From Bacteroidota bacterium (lineage in GTDB: Bacteria > Bacteroidota > Bacteroidia > Bacteroidales > FEN-979), in contig JAPLDH010000025.1 in the NCBI GenBank assembly GCA_026391355.1, positions 1 to 48,592 of the forward strand: a stretch of 48,592 nucleotides of DNA. The letters are read 5' to 3'. The position numbers were made by a program, and so were the translations under genes. A model generated the notes under the pieces. The model was not told the DNA's origin. It saw nothing but the letters and a program-made list of their open reading frames with translations, and made no database searches. This document shows positions 17,331 through 25,385 of this stretch, piece after piece; position 1 is the first letter of the stretch; each line of letters starts with the position of its first letter.

Positions 17331-17882
17331 TCAGACTTCGGAATTGCGTTTAAAGCCGATTCGTTTACGTTCTTTAACAACCGGTTCCTGCTGGTTGGCT
17401 TGTTCCAGTTGTTTGAGGTATTCGAAAATCAGCGAGATCTTTTCATCATGCCCTGATAGTTGTTGCTCTATTTTTTCCAGTTTCAATAAAATGTCTTTAT
17501 GCGTAAGCAGCAATTCGCGAACTTTTACAAAAACCTCTATTATCCTGATGCTCATTTTTATTGCCCGTTTGCTTCTCAGTACATTCGCGAGCATCAACAC
17601 TCCATGCTCGGTAAAAACGTAAGGTAAATGACCTCCAAGATGTTGTTTGGAAGGTATCGCATTTTGCGAGACCATAAGATCTATTTCTTCTTCTGTTAAC
17701 CTGAACATAAAGTTTACAGGAAATCGATCGATGTTCCTTTTAACCTGCTCACGTAAACGAAAGGCTTTTACTTCGTATAGTTCTGCTAAATCCTTGTCCA
17801 GCATTATCTTTTTCCTTCTTACCAGGTAAATTTTACTGACGATTGTTTCCTCAGGAACCACTTCTACATCCATGTCATTCAT
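17331..17882 (-). CDS. ORF6N-domain protein (phage-type DNA-binding regulator)
   Basis: A 183-residue protein with an N-terminal ORF6N domain (about residues 12-100): IYLVRRKKIMLDKDLAELYEV, RFPVNFMFRLTEEE, and YVFTEHGVLMLANVLRSKRA. A helical, probably coiled-coil part (about 110-165) and a basic tail follow. The ORF6N domain comes from phage antirepressors and is scattered through Bacteroidetes chromosomes as single genes; cellular targets are unknown. The gene is preceded by a perfect 27-bp palindrome overlapping its likely -33 box, which suggests autoregulation. Confidence 0.88.
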   Translation of the reverse strand: MNDMDVEVVPEETIVSKIYLVRRKKIMLDKDLAELYEVKAFRLREQVKRNIDRFPVNFMFRLTEEEIDLMVSQNAIPSKQHLGGHLPYVFTEHGVLMLANVLRSKRAIKMSIRIIEVFVKVRELLLTHKDILLKLEKIEQQLSGHDEKISLIFEYLKQLEQANQQEPVVKERKRIGFKRNSEV

Positions 17883-17902
17883 AAGCTTACAATTTTCATC
17901 TG

Positions 17903-17948
17903 AAAAGATAAGAGCTTACTAGATGTGGTCGCAATTTGCGACCACATC
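17903..17948 (-). promoter_or_regulatory. ORF6N promoter with an overlapping palindromic operator
   Basis: GATGTGGTCGCA-ATT-TGCGACCACATC (17922-17948) is a perfect inverted repeat with 12-bp arms. Read on the minus strand, TTGC inside the palindrome (17934-17931) is followed, after exactly 20 bases, by TATCTTTT (17910-17903), close to the TAnnTTTG -7 box. The ORF6N ATG is at 17882. The palindrome thus covers the -33 element. Confidence 0.55.
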
Positions 17949-18071
17949 AGGCTATTACATTTGAGCAATAGTTTTGTATTAGCTCTTACATTAATCGGCA
18001 AAACTTCAAAAGGTCATATGTTCAGTGGGGTTTTTGTTTGATTCTATCCTCGGATAGAAGGTGCAAACGAC

Positions 18072-18644
18072 ATGGAGGCATCCGGAACAGATGGTTCTGC
18101 AGTATGGGATGATTTCGTTGACATGGCTAAGACCATCAAACGTAAATCCGATACCGATGGAGGTCAGTTGTATTATATTGTCATAGGACTGGATGGTTGT
18201 TCAAACATTCATTCCCAGTGTGCAAAATATGCAAAGGACAATGTGAATGTCACCTACATGCTTCCTCAGAACGATTCTATAGGCGGTTATTCCCCGGCAA
18301 TCGGATGGTGGTTCCAGAAGTTCAACATCGAAGGCAACCAGTTTGTCCTTTGTGTTGATCCTGATATGGACAATGAGGAGATGTTCCCGAGAAGGTTAAC
18401 CAATGGGAATCTTGCAATGTCCAGTACATTCTACTTCCTTGATGCATCCCCGAACTCAACCGGCAGGCCCAATGTTGAGATCAGGACCAAAGGCAGGGAA
18501 GGCATCAACCGTAACCTGGTATCGTTCTATTCCAATGGAATGACAGGGGAGGGGAAGCCGGAACATGCAATTGACGGCAAGGAGTTTCCGCTTCTGAAAC
18601 AGAACCTGTTTGTCATGATTCTGGAATTTTTAATAAATTATTGA
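18072..18644 (+). pseudogene. Unrecognised protein fragment, possibly phage capsid-like
   Basis: 190 codons from the first ATG; the frame is open back to about 18042 (FYPRIEGAND before the ATG), without a signal or start context. The sequence has globular features (WDDFVDMAKTI, QLYYIVIGLDGCS, FVLCVDPDMDN, TKGREGINRNLV, NGMTGEG) and ends abruptly in a hydrophobic, AT-rich tail (FVMILEFLINY) that looks like a frameshift or deletion end. The style recalls Bacteroidetes phage major capsid proteins, and it lies next to an ORF6N gene of phage origin. I cannot confirm the family. Probably a decayed fragment of a larger gene. Confidence 0.4.
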
Positions 18645-18661
18645 GCCTAACGGTTATGCCG

Positions 18662-19243
18662 TCAATTTCCATTTATCCAATCCATTAATTGTTGGCAACT
18701 ATTTCCGTCATCGGAATATGTTTTTACTTGATCGTCTTCTCTTACACCCACATACATTATATTATTTGAGAGATTAACCACGATAATAAAATTTGTAGAA
18801 CCACAATTGTGTGCTTGGCAACCCCTGGCAATGAATATGTTGTCTGTTATTTTCATTGGTGTTTCAACAGCCCAAGTTTCCTTAAAAAATTTATACCTTT
18901 TACCAAGTAGTTTTTTTAGTCGTTTTGTTAAAGTCGGATTGTCAAATAGCTTTACTTCGAATGGATATTTTCCACTTAGTTTCTTTAGAAAATCAAGATT
19001 GTCTATGGATGATTTATCAGTTTGTTGCTTTTTAAAAGTCTGTTTATCCGCAGTCGTTTTAATAGATTTTTGATTTAACGCATTTTCTTTCTTTAAAAGT
19101 TCATTCTCCTTTATTAGTAACTCGTGTTCTTTCTCCATTAGCATTTTAACCTTATCTTCCGATTTGCTTGTCTGATTATAAGAAATCAATACTAATATTG
19201 TCAGAAAGATTGTAATTAAGATTGTAAAATTAAAGTGTCGCAT
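18662..19243 (-). CDS. Membrane-anchored coiled-coil protein with an Ivy-like C-terminal domain
   Basis: A 193-residue protein. Residues 5-22 are a single hydrophobic anchor, residues about 28-60 a charged coiled coil (KEHELLIKENELLKKENA), and residues about 85-193 a small globular domain. The latter has C142-Q-A-H145-N-C147-G-S followed by an alternating strand and M-x-x-G-V. This matches the CKPHDCGS loop and following strand of Ivy, the inhibitor of vertebrate-type lysozyme. If right, the domain would face the periplasm and protect against lysozyme or regulate a lytic enzyme. The likeness is local and from memory, so function is tentative. Stand-alone gene. Confidence 0.55.
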   Translation of the reverse strand: MRHFNFTILITIFLTILVLISYNQTSKSEDKVKMLMEKEHELLIKENELLKKENALNQKSIKTTADKQTFKKQQTDKSSIDNLDFLKKLSGKYPFEVKLFDNPTLTKRLKKLLGKRYKFFKETWAVETPMKITDNIFIARGCQAHNCGSTNFIIVVNLSNNIMYVGVREDDQVKTYSDDGNSCQQLMDWINGN

Positions 19244-19384
19244 AAGATTGAATTATTTGCTTTACTTACTTTGATTCGTTTCTGCTTCTCTGTTTTATTT
19301 TGATGTGTTCTCAAAGCATGAAACACAACATTGGCTTTATCAAAGTTAATATTTTTTCATTAGTCCAAAATTTTTTAAAATTTA

Positions 19385-19416
19385 TTTGTCACTCTGTCAC
19401 TTTGTTACTCTGTCAC
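19385..19416. repeat. Octamer tandem array next to the EF-G2 promoter
   Basis: Four 8-bp units: TTTGTCAC, TCTGTCAC, TTTGTTAC, TCTGTCAC. The array ends three bases before the -33 TTTG at 19419 and so could be an upstream binding site, or another member of the word-repeat class. Confidence 0.65.
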
Positions 19417-19418
19417 TA

Positions 19419-19449
19419 TTTGATATTTCCCGATAAAATTATACCTTTG
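19419..19449 (+). promoter_or_regulatory. Canonical Bacteroidetes promoter of the EF-G2 gene
   Basis: TTTG (19419-19422), 19 bases, then TACCTTTG (19442-19449). This is the textbook -33/-7 arrangement and the best promoter in the window. The ATG follows at 19501, giving a leader of roughly 45 bases. Confidence 0.75.
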
Positions 19450-19500
19450 CAACCTTTTTTAGAAAATCCATTTCCCAAACATCTTAGAACTTAATTAATC

Positions 19501-21636
19501 ATGAAGGTTTATCAAACAAGTGAGATCAGGAACATTCTGCTTATCGGTGGCGCTAAAACCGGTAAAACCACACTGGCTGAAGACATGCTTTTCGAAGGAG
19601 GTGTGATCAACCGCAGAGGCTCTGTCGAAGATAAAAATACGGTTTCCGACTACCGGCCGATCGAACTGGAACGCCAGAATTCTGTTGTTTCATCCGTACT
19701 GAACACAATATATGATGGCAGGAAGATCAATTTCATTGATACCCCTGGATTTGATGATTTTATCGGGGAGGTGGTCGCTGCATTAAGAGTAACCGATACA
19801 GCGCTTATGCTTGTCAATGCCCAGAACGGTGTCGAAGTCGGAACGGAAATCACCTGGCGGTATACCACAAGGAATAATACCCCGGTTATTTTTGTCATCA
19901 ATTCACTGGATCTGGAGCATGCCAATTTCGATGAAACCCTCAGGCAGTTGAAAGGCAGGTTTGGCAAGAATGTCACCCTCCTTCAGTATCCCTTAAATGC
20001 AGGCATCGGTTTCAATTCCATCATCGATCTCCTGAAAATGAAAATGTTTAAGTTCCCGCAAGGAGGCGGGAAACCTGAAATTCTGGATATACCTGAAGAA
20101 GAAAAAGCAAAAGCAGAAGAACTCCATAATGCCCTGATCGAAGAACTGGCTTCCAAGGATGAATCGTTGATGGAACATTTTTTCGAACATGGGTCACTCA
20201 ATGAAGAACAGATTGCCAAAGGACTGAAAACAGGGATCATTCACCGTAGCATTTTCCCTGTAATGTGCGTTTGTGCAAAGCACAACATGGGAGTTGGGAG
20301 ATTATTGGAATTCATCGTAAATAGTGTTCCGGCGCCGGATGAAATGCCACCGGTTAAAACAACCACAGGGAAGGAAATACAATGCAAATCTAAGGATCCT
20401 GCTACTGCTTTCGTCTTTAAGACCTCGATCGAAGCGCATCTTGGGGAAGTTACCTTCTTCAAGGTTTTTGCCGGAGAGATCAACGAGGCCATGGATATGA
20501 TCAACGCAAACCGAAATTCTAAGGAGCGGCTATCCCAGTTATTTGTCATGAACGGGAAAAACCGGGAAAAGGTCGAAAAACTTGTCGCCGGTGATATCGG
20601 GGCGACGATCAAGCTGAAATCCACCTTCACCAATAATACCCTGAATTCACTGAAAGCGCCCGATGAGATCATCGAACCCATCGTTTATCCGGAACCCAAG
20701 TTCAGGGTGGCCATCAAAGCAAAGAACCAGAGTGACGATGAAAAACTTGGTGGCATCATGAGTGAGATCAGCAAAATGGATCCGACCGTCATTGTTGAAT
20801 ATTCAAAGGAGTTGAAACAGGTTCTGTTGCATGGACAAGGTGAACTTCACCTGAATATTGCAAAATGGACCATTGAAAATCTTGAGAAAATCGCGGTTGA
20901 ATATATTTCACCCAAAATTCCCTATCGTGAGACCATAACCAAACCTGCAAAATCTATGTACCGTCATAAGAAACAGTCGGGTGGGGCCGGGCAGTTTGGT
21001 GAAGTTCACATGATGATTGAACCTTATCGTGAAGGCATGAAGGATCAATCGGAATTTCCGATCCGCGGACGTGATAACATCGACCTTGAATGGGGTGGGA
21101 AACTTATGCTGCATAATTGTATTGTCGGTGGCGCCATCGATGCGAGGTTTATACCGGCCATTCTGAAAGGGCTGATGGAAAAAATTGAAGAAGGGCCTTT
21201 GACTGGTTCTTATGCCCGCGACATCGTGGTTAGCGTGTACGATGGGAAAATGCACCCTGTCGATTCCAACGAGATCTCCTTTAGACTGGCAGGAAGAAAT
21301 GCTTTTAAAGAAGCTTTTAAAAATGCCGGTCCCAGGATTCTTGAACCGATCTATGATGTGGAAGTGATTGTTCCGGAAGATAAGATGGGAGATGTGATGA
21401 CTGATCTTCAGGGACGACGTGCAATCATCATGGGAATGGACAGTGAAGGGAATTACCAGAAGATACTTGCTAAGGTACCATTGGCAGAAATGAACCGTTA
21501 CTCCACTGCTTTGAGCTCACTCACCAGTGGCCGTGCTACCTATTCAATGCGATTTGCCGAATATTCACAGGTTCCGGGAGACATCCAGGATAAGCTCCTG
21601 AAGGCATACGAAGAACAGGAAAAAGAAGAAGAATAA
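19501..21636 (+). CDS. EF-G paralog (EF-G2 type) with degenerate GTPase motifs
   Basis: A 711-residue protein with all EF-G domains: G domain (1-280), domain II, and domains III-V (from about 400), including the domain IV segment KKQSGGAGQFGEV and a C-terminal SGRATYSMRF. G-domain motifs are altered: G1 is GGAKTGKTT, the switch I region reads ERQNSVVSS instead of ERGITI, G3 is DTPGFDDF so the catalytic His of DTPGH is Phe, and G4 is NSLD rather than NKxD. The N-terminus MKVYQTSEIRN follows B. thetaiotaomicron EF-G2, which is reported to support translation without GTP hydrolysis. Likely used during starvation. A separate fusA is expected elsewhere. Confidence 0.88.
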   Translation: MKVYQTSEIRNILLIGGAKTGKTTLAEDMLFEGGVINRRGSVEDKNTVSDYRPIELERQNSVVSSVLNTIYDGRKINFIDTPGFDDFIGEVVAALRVTDTALMLVNAQNGVEVGTEITWRYTTRNNTPVIFVINSLDLEHANFDETLRQLKGRFGKNVTLLQYPLNAGIGFNSIIDLLKMKMFKFPQGGGKPEILDIPEEEKAKAEELHNALIEELASKDESLMEHFFEHGSLNEEQIAKGLKTGIIHRSIFPVMCVCAKHNMGVGRLLEFIVNSVPAPDEMPPVKTTTGKEIQCKSKDPATAFVFKTSIEAHLGEVTFFKVFAGEINEAMDMINANRNSKERLSQLFVMNGKNREKVEKLVAGDIGATIKLKSTFTNNTLNSLKAPDEIIEPIVYPEPKFRVAIKAKNQSDDEKLGGIMSEISKMDPTVIVEYSKELKQVLLHGQGELHLNIAKWTIENLEKIAVEYISPKIPYRETITKPAKSMYRHKKQSGGAGQFGEVHMMIEPYREGMKDQSEFPIRGRDNIDLEWGGKLMLHNCIVGGAIDARFIPAILKGLMEKIEEGPLTGSYARDIVVSVYDGKMHPVDSNEISFRLAGRNAFKEAFKNAGPRILEPIYDVEVIVPEDKMGDVMTDLQGRRAIIMGMDSEGNYQKILAKVPLAEMNRYSTALSSLTSGRATYSMRFAEYSQVPGDIQDKLLKAYEEQEKEEE

Positions 21637-21645
21637 TACCTGTGA

Positions 21646-22899
21646 ATGGATGACCAACCCATAAAACACGATGCATTTGCAGTCCTGAAGGTCAGGGATT
21701 TCCGGTTATTTGTATTGTTCCGGTTTTTCATTACCCTGGGTTTACAGATGCAATCGCTGATCATCGGGTGGCAGGTTTACGAATTGACAAGGGATCCGTT
21801 ATCACTCGGTTTGATCGGGCTTGTTGAAGCCATCCCCTTCATCAGTGTTGCTTTATATGCAGGTCATATAGCAGACAGGTTCAACCGGAAAAAGGTGATC
21901 CTGGGCTTTGCCCTGCTTTTTCTTACCGGCACTTGCGGATTGCTGCTGTTCAGTATCCCTTCGCTTGGCATCCTGGCCACCATGGGCGTCATCCCTATTT
22001 ATTTTATCATTGCCATATCCGGTATTTCCAGGGCTTTCATGTATCCGGCCATAATCGCTTTGCTTGCGCAGGTAGTGCCCCGGCACATGTATGCAAATTC
22101 CTCGACCTGGAACAGCACCTTCTGGCACATCGCGGCGATCACCGGACCTGCTTTAGGTGGATTGATCTATGGGTTTTTTGGAGCACAAGCTGCCTATTCG
22201 ACTGTTTTTTTCGTTATCCTCCTGGGAGTGATACTGCTCAGCAATGTCAAAAAATACCCGGTACCGGTCGTCAGGGAGGAAGAAACCCTCCGTCACAGGC
22301 TATCATCAGGCATTAAGTTCGTCTTTAAGAACCAGATATTGCTGGGAGCCATGTCACTTGATATGTTCGGGGTGCTCTTTGGTGGAACTGTCGCTATGCT
22401 CCCTGTATTTGCCGACCAGGTGCTGCATGTTGGTCCGCAGGGACTGGGATTTTTGCGCTCTGCGCCTATGGTAGGAGCCGTGCTCATGTCGTTGTTGATT
22501 GCCTATAAACCTCCGTTGAAACATGCAGGAAACTATCTTTTAATCAGTATTTCAGGATTTGCTCTCAGTATTCTCTTTTTCGCTATTTCAAAAAATTTCT
22601 ATCTTTCGCTTGCGCTGCTTGCACTCAGCGGAATGTTTGATAATATCAGCGTCATCCTGAGGGCAACCATCCTCCAGCTTTTCACACCGGATGAGATGCG
22701 GGGAAGGGTTGCATCCGTCAACAGCATTTTCATCGGCTCTTCCAATGAAATAGGATCATTCGAATCAGGACTCGCAGCCAAATTTATGGGATTGATCCCT
22801 TCCGTCATTTTTGGAGGAATCATGGCGCTTTTAGTCGTTGGAGTTACGGCCAAAGTAGCGCCAAAACTGAGAAACCTGAATATCAAAACAATGCAATAA
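21646..22899 (+). CDS. MFS transporter, EntS-like
   Basis: A 417-residue major facilitator with roughly 12 hydrophobic segments. The loop between TM2 and TM3 carries the motif-A pattern GHIADRFNRKK (residues 73-83), and the second half has a similar GMFDNISVILRATILQ segment followed by PDEMRGRVASVNSIF, typical of the EntS/MFS_3 group of exporters. The ATG lies 10 bases after the EF-G2 stop, so the two may be cotranscribed. Substrate unknown; EntS itself exports enterobactin, but there are no siderophore genes here. Confidence 0.88.
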   Translation: MDDQPIKHDAFAVLKVRDFRLFVLFRFFITLGLQMQSLIIGWQVYELTRDPLSLGLIGLVEAIPFISVALYAGHIADRFNRKKVILGFALLFLTGTCGLLLFSIPSLGILATMGVIPIYFIIAISGISRAFMYPAIIALLAQVVPRHMYANSSTWNSTFWHIAAITGPALGGLIYGFFGAQAAYSTVFFVILLGVILLSNVKKYPVPVVREEETLRHRLSSGIKFVFKNQILLGAMSLDMFGVLFGGTVAMLPVFADQVLHVGPQGLGFLRSAPMVGAVLMSLLIAYKPPLKHAGNYLLISISGFALSILFFAISKNFYLSLALLALSGMFDNISVILRATILQLFTPDEMRGRVASVNSIFIGSSNEIGSFESGLAAKFMGLIPSVIFGGIMALLVVGVTAKVAPKLRNLNIKTMQ

Positions 22900-22955
22900 C
22901 AAAAATCAATATTATTGATACCTGTAAAGATCATTTAGTCGTATTCTACCTCCTT

Positions 22956-23042
22956 AACCACTATGAACACAAGGGATGCACAAAGGTCACAAAGAAAATA
23001 TTCATTGTGGACTTAGTGTAAATCATGGTGATCATTGTGGTT
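22956..23042. repeat. AACCAC-type long inverted repeat
   Basis: The left arm starts AACCACTATGAACACAAGGG; the right arm ends GGTGATCATTGTGGTT. They pair imperfectly over about 40 bases. The arms contain degenerate CACAAAGG words. It lies between the convergent MFS and alcohol dehydrogenase genes and could be a two-way terminator. A partial relative is near 42369-42435. Confidence 0.6.
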
Positions 23043-23053
23043 AAAAAAAATCT

Positions 23054-24196
23054 TTACCAGAACAGGTCGATCAGAGGTAAATAATCTTTGCTGGTCAGTT
23101 TAATATTTGCTCCGGAAACCTTATTACTGATCATTGTTTCATACACAGCATTTTTATCCACACCAGGGATATCCATACCTGAAAGGCATACCGGGCAATC
23201 AATGGATCTGAAAAATGCTTCCAGTTTTTCTATTGTTTCAGCAGCAGATAATTGTTGATCAAACAATGATGAGCCAAGAAATGCAATCCGGTCGGGAATT
23301 CTGTCTTTCACAAGTCTCATCCATGCAGGATACACAATAGTAAGTGAAGCGCCATGGGGAACATCATAGAGGAGCGAGAGAATGTGGCCGACGCTGTGAA
23401 CACCCCAGTCGCCGGAGGATTTTCCCTGAAGTGTCAACCCGTTCAAAGCCATGGTAGCGGCATACATGATCTTCTCCCGGAGTTCGTAATTGCACAGGTC
23501 TCCCAGTAGCTGAGGTCCGTAATCCATGGCTTCCCTGATGATCGATACAATGAAACGGTCTCCCAGGCTTGAATCCCCGTTCCCAAACCAGGCTTCCAGG
23601 CAATGGGCGATCAGATCGGCAATTCCATAAGCAGTATGCGACTTTGGTACGGTCATGGTCAGTTGTGGATCGAGGAATGAATGGGCGGGATAAAGCAACT
23701 TATTTCCATACCCGTCCTTCACCATTGTTTCATGATTCGAGAGGACTGCAAACGGGTTCATCTCTGTGCCGGTAGCTGCAAGTGTCAGGATAGTGATCAG
23801 GGGAACCGCTTTTAAGGGTTTTGCTTTGCCGGTATAAAAGTCCCAGCCGGAATGTTGAACGGGAATGGTAATGGAGATGATCTTTGCCGAATCGATTACA
23901 CTTCCCCCTCCAACTGCAAGAATAACATCGACTTTGTGCTTCCGGCCCAGTTCTGCTGCGACATCCACATCCTGTATGATGGGATTGGGCTTGATACCTT
24001 CATATTCAATGACGGTTGCGTTGATCTCCTTCAGGTAATTACCAACCTTGTCATACAAGCCGGTTTTCTTTATTGATCCCTGGCCATACACCAGTAATAT
24101 TTTTTTTCCGTATTGCAACAAGGTATTTCCGAACTCATTTAAAACGTCCTTACCGAAGTGTAAGGTAACCGGGTTATATGCAGTGAATTTTTCCAT
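23054..24196 (-). CDS. Iron-containing alcohol dehydrogenase (BdhA/YqhD type)
   Basis: A 380-residue NAD(P)H-dependent alcohol dehydrogenase of the group III, butanol-dehydrogenase branch. Seen: the nucleotide motif AVGGGSVIDSAKI, LAATGTEMNPFAV, and the metal ligands in IADLIAHCLEAWF (Asp, His) and GVHSVGHILS plus DVPHGASL (His). Length and start (MEKFTAYNPVTLHFGK) fit the family. It probably reduces aldehydes during fermentation. A diverged copy of codons 52-65 is found on the same strand at 33547-33588, beyond the giant LamG gene. Confidence 0.93.
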   Translation of the reverse strand: MEKFTAYNPVTLHFGKDVLNEFGNTLLQYGKKILLVYGQGSIKKTGLYDKVGNYLKEINATVIEYEGIKPNPIIQDVDVAAELGRKHKVDVILAVGGGSVIDSAKIISITIPVQHSGWDFYTGKAKPLKAVPLITILTLAATGTEMNPFAVLSNHETMVKDGYGNKLLYPAHSFLDPQLTMTVPKSHTAYGIADLIAHCLEAWFGNGDSSLGDRFIVSIIREAMDYGPQLLGDLCNYELREKIMYAATMALNGLTLQGKSSGDWGVHSVGHILSLLYDVPHGASLTIVYPAWMRLVKDRIPDRIAFLGSSLFDQQLSAAETIEKLEAFFRSIDCPVCLSGMDIPGVDKNAVYETMISNKVSGANIKLTSKDYLPLIDLFW

Positions 24197-24224
24197 AGCG
24201 GGATTATTGTTATTACAGGAGATT

Positions 24225-24232
24225 CAAAAATA
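24225..24232 (-). promoter_or_regulatory. -7 box of the alcohol dehydrogenase gene
   Basis: On the minus strand TATTTTTG, matching TAnnTTTG, 28 bases before the ATG at 24196. No clear -33 box. Confidence 0.4.
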
Positions 24233-24294
24233 AAACTTTTTAATCAATTCTGGCGGGTCATTAATGATTTAGGAAAATTACATATAAATAAGTT

Positions 24295-24302
24295 TACCTT
24301 TG
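24295..24302 (+). promoter_or_regulatory. Possible distal promoter of the collar-LamG operon
   Basis: TACCTTTG matches the -7 consensus but lies about 165 bases before the collar gene's ATG, implying a long AT-rich leader. The leader contains one short reading frame (ATG at 24304) that I do not regard as a gene. Confidence 0.35.
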
Positions 24303-24468
24303 ATGTTCAAAATATGCCAAAGAAACCTGAGTATGAAACCGTTTCGGGTTTTATTCAGACTGAAAAAAGTATTTTTTGTAAAGCTTGGAAAATCAAAAAT
24401 ATATAACTTTTTTAACGGAATATTGTGTAAAATAAACATAAACTAAATTAACAAACAAAATTTCAATT

Positions 24469-25365
24469 ATGAAGAAAATTTTCCTGTGTATTGCACTCTC
24501 TATCATTGCAATGGTGGCAAATAGCCAAAATGCCCAACGTGGATTTAGTTTTCAGGGTATTGCCCGCGATGTAAACGGGAAAGCTCTTGGTTCAAGTACT
24601 GTTGATGTACAACTATCGATTACCCAGTCGGGAAAAGCGGCATACACCGAACAGCAAACCGTAACAACCGATGCGTTTGGCGTGTTTGCGCTGGTTGTTG
24701 GTTCTGTAAACCCAACTTCTTTTGCAACGATTGATTTCTCTAAAGTCAGTTATAAACTAAAAGTTGAAGTTAAAGTAGGTGGAACGTACAGTTTATTGAA
24801 CGAAACAGAGCTTTTAAGTGTACCTTATGCTAAAGCTGCCGACAATGCAACCAAAGCTTCAAAATCCGATACAGCAGCGTATGCAGCAAATGCATTTTTC
24901 CCTGCCGGTATGGTAATTCCATTTGCCGGCCCAAACATTCCGGATGGTTGGATATTATGTGATGGCTCAGCCATCAGCAGAACAACTTATCCTGCTCTTT
25001 ATAAAGCGATTGGTACTGCATGGGGAACTGGTGATGGTGCAAGCACATTTAACCTGCCCGATATGCGGGGAATGTTCCTTCGTGGTGTTGCGAATGGCTC
25101 TGTTAACGACCCTGATGCATTAGCTCGAATGGCTGCAAACGGTGGAAATAGTGGTGATAAAGTGGGTAGTCAACAGGCGGATGAACTTAAAAGCCATGCT
25201 CATATTTATTCAAAATGGTATTATCCATCTTCAAATGGTCCGGAGCAAAATCAGAATGGCGCTGTTGAAGATCGTTCCAGAAGTGATGATGCAACTTCAA
25301 ACGCTTTTGGAGGCAAAGAAACCCGTCCCAAAAATGTGAATGTCAATTACATCATCAAATACTAA
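24469..25365 (+). CDS. Secreted protein with a phage tail-collar domain
   Basis: A 298-residue protein with a signal peptide (MKKIFLCIALSIIAMVANSQ). Residues about 25-125 form a domain often found before collar or FISUMP modules in Bacteroidetes (FSFQGIARDVNGKAL, LLNETELLSVPYAKAA). The C-terminal half is a tail-collar domain: PDGWILCDGSAISRTTYPAL, STFNLPDMRGMFLRG, LKSHAHIY and a final KNVNVNYIIKY. Collar domains come from phage short tail fibres, so this is a phage fibre tip fused to a host secretion signal. Twenty bases separate it from the giant LamG gene, indicating one operon. Confidence 0.85.
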   Translation: MKKIFLCIALSIIAMVANSQNAQRGFSFQGIARDVNGKALGSSTVDVQLSITQSGKAAYTEQQTVTTDAFGVFALVVGSVNPTSFATIDFSKVSYKLKVEVKVGGTYSLLNETELLSVPYAKAADNATKASKSDTAAYAANAFFPAGMVIPFAGPNIPDGWILCDGSAISRTTYPALYKAIGTAWGTGDGASTFNLPDMRGMFLRGVANGSVNDPDALARMAANGGNSGDKVGSQQADELKSHAHIYSKWYYPSSNGPEQNQNGAVEDRSRSDDATSNAFGGKETRPKNVNVNYIIKY

Positions 25366-25385
25366 TTGTTTTTTATTTAATAAAT

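Noticed and set aside
19300-19494. A 64-codon frame before the EF-G2 gene
   Set aside because: It runs through the octamer array and the promoter, with no family likeness.
24304-24440. Short leader frame upstream of the collar gene
   Set aside because: Lys/Phe-rich AT-biased codons, no ribosome site and no recognisable motif.
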